64,000 nt of DNA from Intestinibacter bartlettii. GTDB taxonomy: Bacteria > Bacillota > Clostridia > Peptostreptococcales > Peptostreptococcaceae. The translations under genes and the position numbers were made by a program. Positions 38,264 to 47,371 of this stretch are shown here, piece after piece. The stretch lies in assembly GCF_000154445.1 (NCBI RefSeq), contig NZ_DS499566.1, one strand, 5' to 3'. The first letter of the stretch is position 1. Each line of letters opens with the position of its first letter. The notes beneath the pieces were generated by a model, which was not told the origin of the DNA, did not search any database, and was given only the letters and a program-made list of their open reading frames with translations.

Positions 38264-38864
38264 TTACTCTATATCTCCCAACCTAGAATATCTATTTCTA
38301 GCTTTTAATAAAAGATCTTTTACATATTCATTTTTATGTTCGTCTTTTTCTAATAAACTTATTATTAAAGCTTCACATTCTTTAGCTGTTTTCTTCCCTT
38401 TAAGATATAGTGATTTATTTATATTTTCTATTTCAGATTTTATATTTTCAAATAAAGTATGTTCTAAATTTATTATATCTATGCTTCTTTCATATATATC
38501 TAGAACCTTATTATTTCCTATATAAGCATCGCATAATTTTGTTTCGATAAATGCAGAGCCTGTTTCTTCATTAATTTCTAGACAAATATTTATAAACTCA
38601 GTTTTAGCTTTAGCATCTTTTATAGATTTTGAAGAAACATGGTTGTGTGTAATCTTTCCACTATATTCTTCTAATATAGAAAACTGTATTACATTTATAG
38701 TGTTTGTTTTTCTATATATATCTACACATCCTTTATATTTTGCACTTGGGAATATACTCATTATGCTGTTTTGTATATCTCTGTAATTTGGATGTTTTAA
38801 GTTTTGTGTATCAAGAAGTAGTTTTCCTAGAGCTTTTGCTTTTTAATTTTAATTCAACTTCATC
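38264..38864 (-). pseudogene. Unknown protein, paralogue of the upstream gene, N-terminus frameshifted
   Basis: The frame 38264-38761 encodes 165 residues from an internal ATG. Upstream the same frame stays open (KALGKLLLDTQNLKHPNYRDIQNSI), and one A/T too many in the T5 run at 38840-38844 breaks the join to EVELKLK. The restored product of about 195 residues resembles the neighbour at 38860-39357. Both begin with a helical segment leading to IFPSA, then several beta strands, then a long helix. Function and family are unknown. The start would overlap the end of the upstream gene. Confidence 0.55.
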
Positions 38865-39357
38865 TATAGTTTGTGTTGAAATAATCTTTATATTGCTCTA
38901 TATAATCTTCGTTTTCTTGTCTTTGTGCAGTTACTGCATCTATATAGTAATTTAAAATTCTATTTCCTTCATTTACAGCATATATTGTTTCTATATTTGA
39001 GTTAAAATATTTAAGTTCATTTTCATTATCTAAATAGTCTATACTTACATATGCTTTTAATATAGCTTTATTTTTATCATTTTTTTGAATATCTATATAA
39101 AGATCGTACACTCTTAGATATTCCTCTACTATTTTAACTTCATTCCATATTTCAGTTTTTCCAAACTCACCAGTATAAGGTTCATTTATTTTAAAAGTTA
39201 TATGTCCTAAGTTGTTTTTATAATTCACAAAGTCTGACATTACTTCTGCACTTGGAAAAATCTCTTTTATTATATCTTCAAGCTCTGAAGCTGTTTTATC
39301 TTCAAATAATCTAAGGCCTAACTTTTTTATATTTTCGCTTAATGTCGTCTTGTTCAT
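38860..39357 (-). CDS. Unknown protein, 165 aa, paralogue of its neighbour
   Basis: A soluble acidic protein: an N-terminal helical part (SENIKKLGLRLFEDKTASELEDIIKEIFPSAE), a central beta-rich part and C-terminal helices. There is no signal peptide or known motif. GGGGG precedes ATG 39357. It is followed closely by the related gene, so the two probably form a duplicated pair in one transcript. Confidence 0.65.
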   Translation of the reverse strand: MNKTTLSENIKKLGLRLFEDKTASELEDIIKEIFPSAEVMSDFVNYKNNLGHITFKINEPYTGEFGKTEIWNEVKIVEEYLRVYDLYIDIQKNDKNKAILKAYVSIDYLDNENELKYFNSNIETIYAVNEGNRILNYYIDAVTAQRQENEDYIEQYKDYFNTNYR

Positions 39358-39499
39358 TTCTTACCCCCTATTTTAGTCAGCTATACCTATTGTACCAGTA
39401 TTTATATACAAAGAATAGTATTTGTTTTGAAAAATAGCCTTTTTTATTATTTTTTATAAATAAATATAATTTCCTATGTGTTATAAGTTAAAAGTAAAA

Positions 39500-39526
39500 G
39501 GGTGAACACTTATTTTATGTTCACCC
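39500..39526 (-). terminator. Terminator after brnQ
   Basis: GGGTGAACA / TGTTCACCC, 9-bp perfect GC-rich stem, followed on the minus strand by T residues. Confidence 0.8.
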
Positions 39527-39554
39527 CATTTAAAAGATTAGTATATTTTTGTTT

Positions 39555-40874
39555 TTATATAGCCTTTTGATTGCTATTTACATTCTTTTTAGTTTTTATA
39601 AAGTTTCCAATAACTCCACCTAAGATTGCTGGTAAAACCCAGTTAAACCCATATTGAGCTAGTGGCAATTTTGAAAGTAAGTCAGAAACTTGAGTTATAT
39701 TAAATAAGCTACTTCCTACTGATAATATACTTACTAATAATGTAACGTATGCAACACCTTTAAATACATTATCATTTTTTATATATTTATCTAAGAAAGT
39801 TGTAGCTATAAGAGCTACTAGTACAGGACAAACAATTTCTAGAACTGGTGCTGAAAATTGTATGATTGTACTTACACCGAAATTAGCTAATATTAAACTA
39901 AATACACAAATACCTATTACTAGTGTTTGGTATTTTACCTTTCCATTACTTATATTTGAAAAATAGCTTGCTGCTGATGAAGTAAGCCCTATAGATGTTG
40001 TTAAACAAGCTAGTGAAACTATTATTCCTAATATTATTTTTCCTGGCTTACCTAATATAGCATTTGTTATAACTACCATCAAAGAAGCTTGTGGTGTATC
40101 TACTCCATAAGTAGTAGATAACATTGAACCTAAATATGTAAGACCTGCGTATACTAAAGCTAAAAATACACCTGAAATTAGCCCAGATTGTAATGTAAGT
40201 TTAACTTTTTCTTTTGAGTCACTATATCCTCTTTGTATTATTGCAGTTATAGCTACTGTTGAAAATGCAACAGCTGCTAGTGTATCTAATGTTTGATAAC
40301 CTTGTGCTACCCCTTCTGCAAATAAATTGTTTTCTATAAGTTGAGTACTGCTCACATCTCCTATTGGATTTATTATACCCATTACTATTAGTATAGCTAA
40401 GCATATTAAAAGTGCTGGTGTTAAAAACTTACCTATTATATCTACAACTTTTGATGGTCTTATTGTTAGTAATAATGTAAGTACAAAGAAAATTATTGAA
40501 ACCATTAGTTTAGCTATTGGTGTATCAAATCCAAGTATAGGTGCTATACCCATTTCATAAGTTGTAGCTCCATTTCTTGGTATTGCAAGTAATGGTCCAA
40601 TACATAATATAGATGCTATTATGATTGCTCTTGCAAATTTTTTACCAGCTCTGCTTAAAGTTAAATCTAGATCCCCATCAAATTTAACTGCTGCCATTAC
40701 TACTACAAGCGCTAGGATTATATCTGTTAGTATAAATCCTGATAGTGAAACTATCCAGTTAGTTCCAGATACAAGTCCTAAATACGGTGGAAATAATAAA
40801 TTCCCTGCGCCGAAAAACATTGAAAACAATGCGAATCCAACTACTACTACATCTAGTGCCTTTTTATTATTCAT
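39555..40874 (-). CDS. brnQ: Branched-chain amino acid carrier (LIVCS family)
   Basis: The 439-residue, 12-helix cation-coupled transporter imports leucine, isoleucine and valine. It begins with the family hallmark FALFSMFFGAGNLLFPPYLG and continues with AIPRNGATTYEMG and YLGS motifs. GGGGG precedes ATG 40874. No T-box or leucine-responsive leader is visible upstream. Confidence 0.94.
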   Translation of the reverse strand: MNNKKALDVVVVGFALFSMFFGAGNLLFPPYLGLVSGTNWIVSLSGFILTDIILALVVVMAAVKFDGDLDLTLSRAGKKFARAIIIASILCIGPLLAIPRNGATTYEMGIAPILGFDTPIAKLMVSIIFFVLTLLLTIRPSKVVDIIGKFLTPALLICLAILIVMGIINPIGDVSSTQLIENNLFAEGVAQGYQTLDTLAAVAFSTVAITAIIQRGYSDSKEKVKLTLQSGLISGVFLALVYAGLTYLGSMLSTTYGVDTPQASLMVVITNAILGKPGKIILGIIVSLACLTTSIGLTSSAASYFSNISNGKVKYQTLVIGICVFSLILANFGVSTIIQFSAPVLEIVCPVLVALIATTFLDKYIKNDNVFKGVAYVTLLVSILSVGSSLFNITQVSDLLSKLPLAQYGFNWVLPAILGGVIGNFIKTKKNVNSNQKAI

Positions 40875-41066
40875 TTGTGCCCCCTATAATTTATAATTTT
40901 ATATAAATTATATTGTAATACAAATTATGGAAAATATAAACCTTTTTCCGTAAAATATTTCGAAAATTTCAAACAAATGTTAAAAGAAGCTCACAAAATA
41001 GATGACTATCTCGCAAGCTTCCTTTATATAAACAACAATATATTTAAATTTTATGTTAAACGCTTA

Positions 41067-41939
41067 TTAATATTGTATACCCATAACTTCTTTAACATGT
41101 TCTATTGGCATATCTTGATTAGTCCAAAGTTTAAATGCTGCAGCACCTTGGAATAACATCATTGGGAAACCATTTAATGTTTTGCAACCAACTTCTTTAG
41201 CCATTTTTAAAAGTGCAGTTTCAGCTGGAGCGTAAACAACATCAGTTACTATTAAATCTTCTCTTAAGAATGATTTATCTGGTATATAAGTTTGTCCTTC
41301 AAGTGGTTTCATACCCATTCCTGTAGCATTTGTGAATATGTAGCTTGAAGCTATTTCTTCTTTTAATTTATCTAAATCTTCTAAGTCATATAAAGTAGCT
41401 TTACAGTTAGTTTTTTCATTTATATCTTTAACTGTTTTTTGAGCTCTTTCATAAAATTCATCTTTTCTATTGAATATAGATATTTCTTTAACTCCATCAA
41501 GAGCAGCTTGTACTTGTATAGCTGTAGCAGCTCCACCAGCACCTACTATAGTCATTTTTTTGCCTATTATATCTATGCCAGCATCTTTTAATCCACTCAT
41601 ATATCCTATACCATCTGTTATATGACCAGTTAATACACCGTCATCATTAACTATAGTGTTTACAGCACCACACATTTCTGCAGCATCTGATAATTTGTCT
41701 AAGTATTTGTGAACTACTGTTTTATTAGGCATTGATACATTAGAACCTCTAACTTTCATTGCTCTAAATCCTTTTATAGTATCTTCTAATTCTTCATTTC
41801 CTACTTCAAATGCTAAGTAAGCATAATCAAGTCCTAATTTTGCAAATGCTTCATTATGCATTCTTGGTGATGATGAATGTCTTATTGGTGTAGCTATTAA
41901 TCCTATTAATTCTGTATGTCCTGTTATTCTTTCTGCCAT
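41067..41939 (-). CDS. Shikimate/quinate dehydrogenase, YdiB-like
   Basis: This 290-residue member of the AroE/YdiB family interconverts 3-dehydroshikimate and shikimate (or dehydroquinate and quinate). It has SSPRMHN, NVSMPNK with the catalytic Lys, the Asp in HITDGIGY, the nucleotide motif VGAGGAATA, NATGMGM and GFPMMLFQGA. The SMPNK form is the one of YdiB rather than classical AroE (NVTVPHK). The next gene in transcription order before it is aroD and a LysR gene is divergent, an arrangement that suits quinate/shikimate use; a biosynthetic role is the alternative. Confidence 0.85.
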   Translation of the reverse strand: MAERITGHTELIGLIATPIRHSSSPRMHNEAFAKLGLDYAYLAFEVGNEELEDTIKGFRAMKVRGSNVSMPNKTVVHKYLDKLSDAAEMCGAVNTIVNDDGVLTGHITDGIGYMSGLKDAGIDIIGKKMTIVGAGGAATAIQVQAALDGVKEISIFNRKDEFYERAQKTVKDINEKTNCKATLYDLEDLDKLKEEIASSYIFTNATGMGMKPLEGQTYIPDKSFLREDLIVTDVVYAPAETALLKMAKEVGCKTLNGFPMMLFQGAAAFKLWTNQDMPIEHVKEVMGIQY

Positions 41940-42017
41940 TTTATATTCCTCCGATTTATATATCCTAATTATTTATTTTTATAAGTTAATTATAATCTTA
42001 TTTATTTTAAGTTTTAA

Positions 42018-42782
42018 TTATCTGCTTTCATGCATTACTTCAAGTATTGTAGCAAGTTTGTCTACTGATATTTGTCCTGGTGCTGAAGCAGCTTTTGCAG
42101 CTCCAAAAGTAAGCGCTGAACCGAAAGTTTCTCCTGCTAAACGACTTACAAGACCAAGTCCTCCCATAGACATTGTTATTATTGGTCTATTTGCATGTTT
42201 TGTAGACATTTCTTCAGTTGCAGCTAATAATGTAACTACATCTTCTGATGTATTTGGCATAACTGCTATTTTAGGTAAATCTGCTCCTAAATCTTGCATT
42301 TTGCAAAGTCTTGATATTATTTCTTCTTTTGCTGGTGTTTTAAAGAAGTCGTGGTTTGACATTACAACTTTAACTCCATTATTGTGTGCAGTTTCAACTA
42401 TATCCTTTACTATTTCATCTCCAGTAAATAATTCTACATCTACTAAATCAACTAATTTAGTTTCTGATACTGTTTTATTAAGCTGTGCATAATACTCATC
42501 ACTTACTTCTAGCTCTCCACCTTCTTTTTTACTTCTGAAAGTGAATAGTATAACAGTTTCTCCAACTTCTTCTCTAAGAGCTTTTACTATTTCTTTTACT
42601 TTTTCAAGATTTTCTACGTTTTCGTAGTGGTCAACTCTCCATTCGATTAAGTCGAATTTCACATTTTTTAAGAATTTAGCTTCTTCTAGAATTTCTTCAT
42701 TTGTTTTTCCTACTAAAGGTACACATATTTTTGGGATACCTTCACCTAATTTTAAATTTCTTACTTCAACTATGTTTGCCAT
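42018..42782 (-). CDS. aroD: 3-dehydroquinate dehydratase, type I
   Basis: The 254-residue class I dehydroquinase forms a Schiff base with its substrate. It has FDLIEWRVDHYE, FTFRSKKEGG, the catalytic His in MSNHDF, the lysine in PKIAVMPN and the C-terminal GSALTFG with APGQI. It is the first gene of the pair with the YdiB-like dehydrogenase, 78 bases apart. Confidence 0.95.
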   Translation of the reverse strand: MANIVEVRNLKLGEGIPKICVPLVGKTNEEILEEAKFLKNVKFDLIEWRVDHYENVENLEKVKEIVKALREEVGETVILFTFRSKKEGGELEVSDEYYAQLNKTVSETKLVDLVDVELFTGDEIVKDIVETAHNNGVKVVMSNHDFFKTPAKEEIISRLCKMQDLGADLPKIAVMPNTSEDVVTLLAATEEMSTKHANRPIITMSMGGLGLVSRLAGETFGSALTFGAAKAASAPGQISVDKLATILEVMHESR

Positions 42783-42886
42783 TTTATTTCCCCTTATCTA
42801 TTTAAACTTCGTTAATTTTTTGTCGTTTGTTATACTTCTATTATAATACGCCAATCATGATAATTCTAATATTATTTTTCATCAAT

Positions 42887-42909
42887 ATTGATAGGTTTTA
42901 ACTATCAAT
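42887..42909. promoter_or_regulatory. Candidate LysR operator between aroD and the LysR gene
   Basis: A perfect 8-bp inverted repeat (ATTGATAG-N7-CTATCAAT) contains a T-N11-A core and lies between the divergent genes. Confidence 0.6.
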
Positions 42910-42950
42910 TATGTTATACTAAAGTCAAATAAGATATAGGACGTGAGAAA

Positions 42951-43853
42951 ATGAATTTAAATCAACTTTATTATTTTAAAACAGTCGCAAAACTTCAACA
43001 TTTTAGACAAGCAGCAAATGAATTGAATGTATCGCAGCCTAGTTTAAGCCTTGCAATTTCAAATTTGGAAAAAGATTTGGGGACCTATTTATTTGAAAGA
43101 CAGGGACGAAATGTAACACTTACAAAATACGGGAAGCTTTATTTAGAATATGTTGAAGAAGCTTTATCGATACTCGAAGTCGGGGAAAAGAAATTAAGAC
43201 AAATAACAAGTGAGACAGAAGGCCATATCGATATCGCTTATATATACCCACTTGCACCTTATTTTATACCTAAAAAAGTAAGATCATTTTTAGAATTAGA
43301 AAAAAATAAAGATATAACCTTCTCATTTAGACAGGGGATAACATCTGATTTGATAAAAGGGCTTAAAGATTCAAAATACGATGTAGTCTTTTGCTCTTAT
43401 GTAGAAAATGAAGAAGATATAGTATTTGATTTGCTATTTAAAGATGAACTTATATTAATAGTTCCAATAGGTCATCCACTTAGCAAAGTTGAAAGTATAG
43501 ATTTAAAGGATATAGCTTCTTATCCAGTCGTAGTATATGATAAAAATACAGCTCTTGGCAAAATAACTAAAGATATTTTCAAAAAAGTTGGTATAAATCC
43601 AAAAGTAATTTGTGAAGGTGAAGATGAAAATGGAATATATGGGCTTGTATCAGAAGGATTTGGGGTAGCTGTTGTCGCCGATATTGTAAATTATGATAAT
43701 TTTAATATAAAGAAGATTAAAATAAATAATTCTGGCTGTGATAGATGTATATATATGGCGTATAAGAAAAATACATATCAAGTACCTGCTGTGAAGAAGT
43801 TTATTAAATATATAAATGATACTTCTAAGGATATTTTTATAAATGATAAATAA
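42951..43853 (+). CDS. LysR-family transcriptional regulator
   Basis: The 300-residue regulator has the N-terminal winged helix (NQLYYFKTVAKLQHFRQAANELNVSQPSLSLAISNLE) and a periplasmic-binding-like effector domain (residues 90-295). It is divergent from aroD-ydiB with a palindrome between, so it probably controls them; the effector may be a quinate/shikimate intermediate. Confidence 0.92.
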   Translation: MNLNQLYYFKTVAKLQHFRQAANELNVSQPSLSLAISNLEKDLGTYLFERQGRNVTLTKYGKLYLEYVEEALSILEVGEKKLRQITSETEGHIDIAYIYPLAPYFIPKKVRSFLELEKNKDITFSFRQGITSDLIKGLKDSKYDVVFCSYVENEEDIVFDLLFKDELILIVPIGHPLSKVESIDLKDIASYPVVVYDKNTALGKITKDIFKKVGINPKVICEGEDENGIYGLVSEGFGVAVVADIVNYDNFNIKKIKINNSGCDRCIYMAYKKNTYQVPAVKKFIKYINDTSKDIFINDK

Positions 43854-43857
43854 AATA

Positions 43858-43896
43858 AAAAGGTAAGCAAGTACTATAATTCCTTGCTTACCTTTT
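43858..43896. terminator. Bidirectional terminator
   Basis: AAAAGGTAAGCAAG / CTTGCTTACCTTTT, a 14-bp perfect stem between convergent genes. Confidence 0.88.
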
Positions 43897-43897
43897 A

Positions 43898-44737
43898 CTA
43901 TATAGATTCTAAAAACTCTATAACCTCAGATATAATCCAATCTGGAGTTGAAGCTCCTGCTGTTATACCTATAGATTTATAGTTTTTAAGTTCTTCTTTA
44001 TTAAGTTCGTCTTTTGTCTCTATTGCAAATGTATTTGTTAAATCTTTGCATATATTAACTAGCTTTTGTGTGTTAGAGCTGTGTTTGCCCCCTATTACTA
44101 TCATGCAGTCAACTTCTTTTGCTAGATTTTTAGCTGAAAGTTGTCTTTCTTTTGTTGCAGAGCATATTGTGTTTTTCATTACTGTATCTTTTAAAATAGA
44201 ATTTAGTTTTTCTACTATTTTTTCGTAATTATCTATATCTACAGTAGTTTGGCTTACTACACAGTATTTTGCATCTTTATCAAATTCTATATTGTCTATA
44301 TCGTCTACATTTTTTATTACTATAGCAGAGTTTTCGCACCATCCGTTTATTCCAACAACTTCTGGGTGTATTTTATTTCCTATTATTATGATTTTATATC
44401 CTTTTTTATAAAAATCATTTACTATTTTATGAATTTTTTTCACATAAGGACATGTTGTATCTACTATTTTTACACTTTTGTTTTCAGCTTCGTTGTATAC
44501 AATTTCTCCAACTCCGTGTGATCTTATAATAACTCTTTCGTTAGATGGTATATTTTCTATTTCTTCTACTACTTTAAGTCCTTTTTCTTCGTATTTGCTT
44601 ACGGCTTGTTTATTGTGTATTAATGGACCAAGTGAGTAAACTTCTGTGCTTTTATCGTCAAGTTCATCACTTGCCATTTGCATAGCTCTTTTTACACCGA
44701 AACAAAATCCAGCATTTTTAGCAATTTTAATTTCCAT
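43898..44737 (-). CDS. ispH: 4-hydroxy-3-methylbut-2-enyl diphosphate reductase
   Basis: IspH is the last enzyme of the MEP isoprenoid pathway, an Fe-S protein forming IPP and DMAPP. Cluster cysteines lie in AGFCFGVKRA, DTTCPYV and TICSATKERQ; the substrate residues IRSHGVG and GGKHSSNT are present. At 279 residues it has no fused S1 domain, unlike many clostridial versions. It is last in a run with cmk and plsC. Confidence 0.95.
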   Translation of the reverse strand: MEIKIAKNAGFCFGVKRAMQMASDELDDKSTEVYSLGPLIHNKQAVSKYEEKGLKVVEEIENIPSNERVIIRSHGVGEIVYNEAENKSVKIVDTTCPYVKKIHKIVNDFYKKGYKIIIIGNKIHPEVVGINGWCENSAIVIKNVDDIDNIEFDKDAKYCVVSQTTVDIDNYEKIVEKLNSILKDTVMKNTICSATKERQLSAKNLAKEVDCMIVIGGKHSSNTQKLVNICKDLTNTFAIETKDELNKEELKNYKSIGITAGASTPDWIISEVIEFLESI

Positions 44738-44797
44738 ATAAGTCCTCCTATTATATTTTATATCTATTTTTATTTTATTAAATTCATTATATCAAAA

Positions 44798-44825
44798 AAG
44801 CCTCCATCATCAATGATGAAGACTT
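44798..44825 (-). terminator. Terminator after plsC
   Basis: A 12-bp stem (minus strand AAGTCTTCATCA / TGATGGAGGCTT with G-U pairs), then T6. ispH may therefore be transcribed partly on its own. Confidence 0.7.
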
Positions 44826-44830
44826 ATTTT

Positions 44831-45439
44831 CTAGATTTCGCCTTTTTCAAGCTTATAGTAATTTTGTTTTATGATATCCATAACCTCGCCTGATATACGT
44901 TCGTGATCTTCACTAGTTAATTTTTGTTTATAGTATTCTTCAAGTGATATAGGTTTACCAAAGTATATTTTAGCAGGTTTAAATAATTTATAGCTAGAGT
45001 ATATTGTACATGGTACAATTTCTGCTTTTGCTTTTGTTGCAAATAATGAAAGCCCAGCTTTTGCATTGTTAAAATCATCAGTTTTACTTCTTGTTCCTTC
45101 TGGGAACATTACAAGGGCATAATCATTTTTTATGTATTTAAGAATTCTCTTTATAGTCCCAAGACCTGGGTTTTGTCTATTAATAGGTATAATTTCTACT
45201 TTATTTAATATTTTTGCTAAAATCTTATTCTTAAATAATTCCTCTTTTGCTATTGCCGTCATCTTTCTTTTTTTATCTACGGCACTTGCTACAAATATAG
45301 GATCTAAGTTTGATTTGTGATTTGCAGCTATAATCAAATTACCCTCGCTTGGGATATTTTCTGTACCGATTACTTCAAATTTAAAGAAAGTCTTGCTAAA
45401 TATACTAAAAAGCTTTAGCATAAAATTATAAAAACTCAA
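44831..45439 (-). CDS. plsC: 1-acyl-sn-glycerol-3-phosphate acyltransferase
   Basis: The 202-residue membrane-associated acyltransferase makes phosphatidic acid. It has AANHKSNLDP (HX4D-type motif, here HKSNLD), the FPEGTRS substrate motif and the IVPCTI strand. It lies 18 bases after cmk in transcription order, the usual cmk-plsC arrangement. Confidence 0.93.
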   Translation of the reverse strand: MSFYNFMLKLFSIFSKTFFKFEVIGTENIPSEGNLIIAANHKSNLDPIFVASAVDKKRKMTAIAKEELFKNKILAKILNKVEIIPINRQNPGLGTIKRILKYIKNDYALVMFPEGTRSKTDDFNNAKAGLSLFATKAKAEIVPCTIYSSYKLFKPAKIYFGKPISLEEYYKQKLTSEDHERISGEVMDIIKQNYYKLEKGEI

Positions 45440-45457
45440 ATTTATCTCCCCTTTAAT

Positions 45458-46105
45458 CTATTTAATTTTTTGTAGTACTAAATCTACAACTTGGTCAATG
45501 TCTTTTCCTGTTGTGTCTATTTCTATAGCACCTTCTGCTTTTACAAGTGGAGCGAATTCTCTGTTTGAATCGATTTCGTCTCTTCTTATTATATCGTTTA
45601 TTATATCTTCTAAAGTTCCGTCATATCCTTTTTCTTTTAACTCGATATAACGTCTTTTGCCTCTTTCTTCTGGAGTTGCTACTAAGAAGAATTTATAATC
45701 TGCATTTGGGAATACATAAGAACCGATATCTCTACCGTCTAGTATTACTGCATTGTTTTTCCCAATTTCTCTTTGTAAATCTACCATTAAGTATCTAACT
45801 TCTTTTATTTTTGCAACATCTGATACGTTTTTGCTCACTTCTAAAGTTCTTATTTCATCGTTTACTATTTTTGAATCTAGATATATATTGTTATCTCTAA
45901 AATCTATTGATGTTTTTTTAGCCATTTCGATTACTGCATTTTCATCTTTAACATCTACGTTATTTTGAAGGCATTTTAAAGTTACAGCTCTATACATTGC
46001 TCCTGTGTCTATGTAATTTATATTTAATCTTTTAGCTATTATTTTAGCTATTGTACTTTTACCTGCTCCTGCAGGTCCATCTACTGCTATTATTATATTT
46101 TCCAT
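45458..46105 (-). CDS. cmk: Cytidylate kinase
   Basis: The 215-residue (d)CMP kinase has the P-loop GPAGAGKST, YIDTGAMYR, LDGRDIGSYVFP (substrate) and RRDEIDSNRE. It is followed by plsC. Confidence 0.96.
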   Translation of the reverse strand: MENIIIAVDGPAGAGKSTIAKIIAKRLNINYIDTGAMYRAVTLKCLQNNVDVKDENAVIEMAKKTSIDFRDNNIYLDSKIVNDEIRTLEVSKNVSDVAKIKEVRYLMVDLQREIGKNNAVILDGRDIGSYVFPNADYKFFLVATPEERGKRRYIELKEKGYDGTLEDIINDIIRRDEIDSNREFAPLVKAEGAIEIDTTGKDIDQVVDLVLQKIK

Positions 46106-46132
46106 TGTGTTTCTCCTATTTTTAAATAAATA

Positions 46133-47365
46133 TTAGTTTAAACTAAGTCCTGCTAAATATCCTGTTGAAAATGCTATTTGAAGATTATATCCTCCTGTTT
46201 CAGCATCTAAATCAAGTAATTCACCAGTTATAAATAAGTTTTCTATTTTTTTAGATTCTAAAGTAGATGCATCTACTTCTTTTGTGCTTACACCGCCACA
46301 TGTCACCATTGCACCTTTAAATCCTAGTGATGATGTTATTGTAAGCTTCATATTTTTAATATATTCTACTATAGAGTTTTCATCTTCTTTTGTAAGTGAG
46401 TTTCCTTTGACATCGCTTAAATTTAAGATGTTTAGAAGCTCTTTTACAAATCCATCAGGAAGAATTGTCTTTAAGTTAGTAGATATATTTTTATTTGGGT
46501 TATTTCTAATTAAGCTTACTATTTCTTCTTTTGATGTATCTTGCATAAAGTCGATAAATATTTCTACATGTTCTCCTGCTAATACTTTATTTATGTATGA
46601 GTCTATTATAAGTACTACAGGACCGCTTATTCCAAAATGAGTAAATATCATATCGCCACATTTGCTTATTTTTTTCTTTTTAAGCTTTGTAGAGATTTTT
46701 ACATTTCTCATAGATATACCTTGAAGATTTTTAACCCAAGTTTCTGCTGTTTTTAGCGGGCATAAAGCCGGCAGTGTTTTAGTTATAGTATGTCCATGTT
46801 TTTCTAAAACTTGATACATACTTCCATCAGAACCTGTATGTGCGTAACTTTTTCCACCAGTAGATAAGATTACTTTATCAGTGTATAATACTTCGCTTTT
46901 TTCATTTTCTTCAGAAGTCACTACAACACCTTTTATTTTTTCATCTTCTACTATTAAATCTGTTACTTTTGTATTGTATATTATCTTTACGTTTTTGTCT
47001 CTTAAGTCATTTTCTAATGAATTTATTAGATCTAATGCCTTGTCGTTTTTAGTATATACTTTTGAATCATTTTCTTCTTCGATTTTATATTCTACACCTA
47101 TACTGCTTAAATAATCTAATAAATCGTAATTACTAAATGAATAAAAGCTACTGTATAAGAATTTATTGTTATTTACGACTTTATCGAAAAAGTCTTCTAT
47201 ATATCTATTGTTTGTTATATTACATCTTCCACCACCAGTAAGTTTAAGCTTCTTTCCTAAAAATTCGTTTCTTTCGATTAAAGTTACACTGTGGTTTTGT
47301 TTTGCAGCACTTATAGCTGCCATTATTCCAGAAGGTCCGCCTCCTACAACTATTACTTTAGCCAT
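46133..47365 (-). CDS. HI0933/YhiN-family flavoprotein
   Basis: A 410-residue FAD/NAD(P)-binding oxidoreductase. It has the dinucleotide site VIVVGGGPSGIMAAISAA, KLKLTGGGRCNITN, STGGKSYAHTGSDG and, at the C-terminus, VTCGGVSTKEVD and GELLDLDAETGGYNLQIAFSTG, all typical of this family. The reaction is not defined. It lies 27 bases before cmk. Confidence 0.9.
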   Translation of the reverse strand: MAKVIVVGGGPSGIMAAISAAKQNHSVTLIERNEFLGKKLKLTGGGRCNITNNRYIEDFFDKVVNNNKFLYSSFYSFSNYDLLDYLSSIGVEYKIEEENDSKVYTKNDKALDLINSLENDLRDKNVKIIYNTKVTDLIVEDEKIKGVVVTSEENEKSEVLYTDKVILSTGGKSYAHTGSDGSMYQVLEKHGHTITKTLPALCPLKTAETWVKNLQGISMRNVKISTKLKKKKISKCGDMIFTHFGISGPVVLIIDSYINKVLAGEHVEIFIDFMQDTSKEEIVSLIRNNPNKNISTNLKTILPDGFVKELLNILNLSDVKGNSLTKEDENSIVEYIKNMKLTITSSLGFKGAMVTCGGVSTKEVDASTLESKKIENLFITGELLDLDAETGGYNLQIAFSTGYLAGLSLN

Positions 47366-47371
47366 TATATC

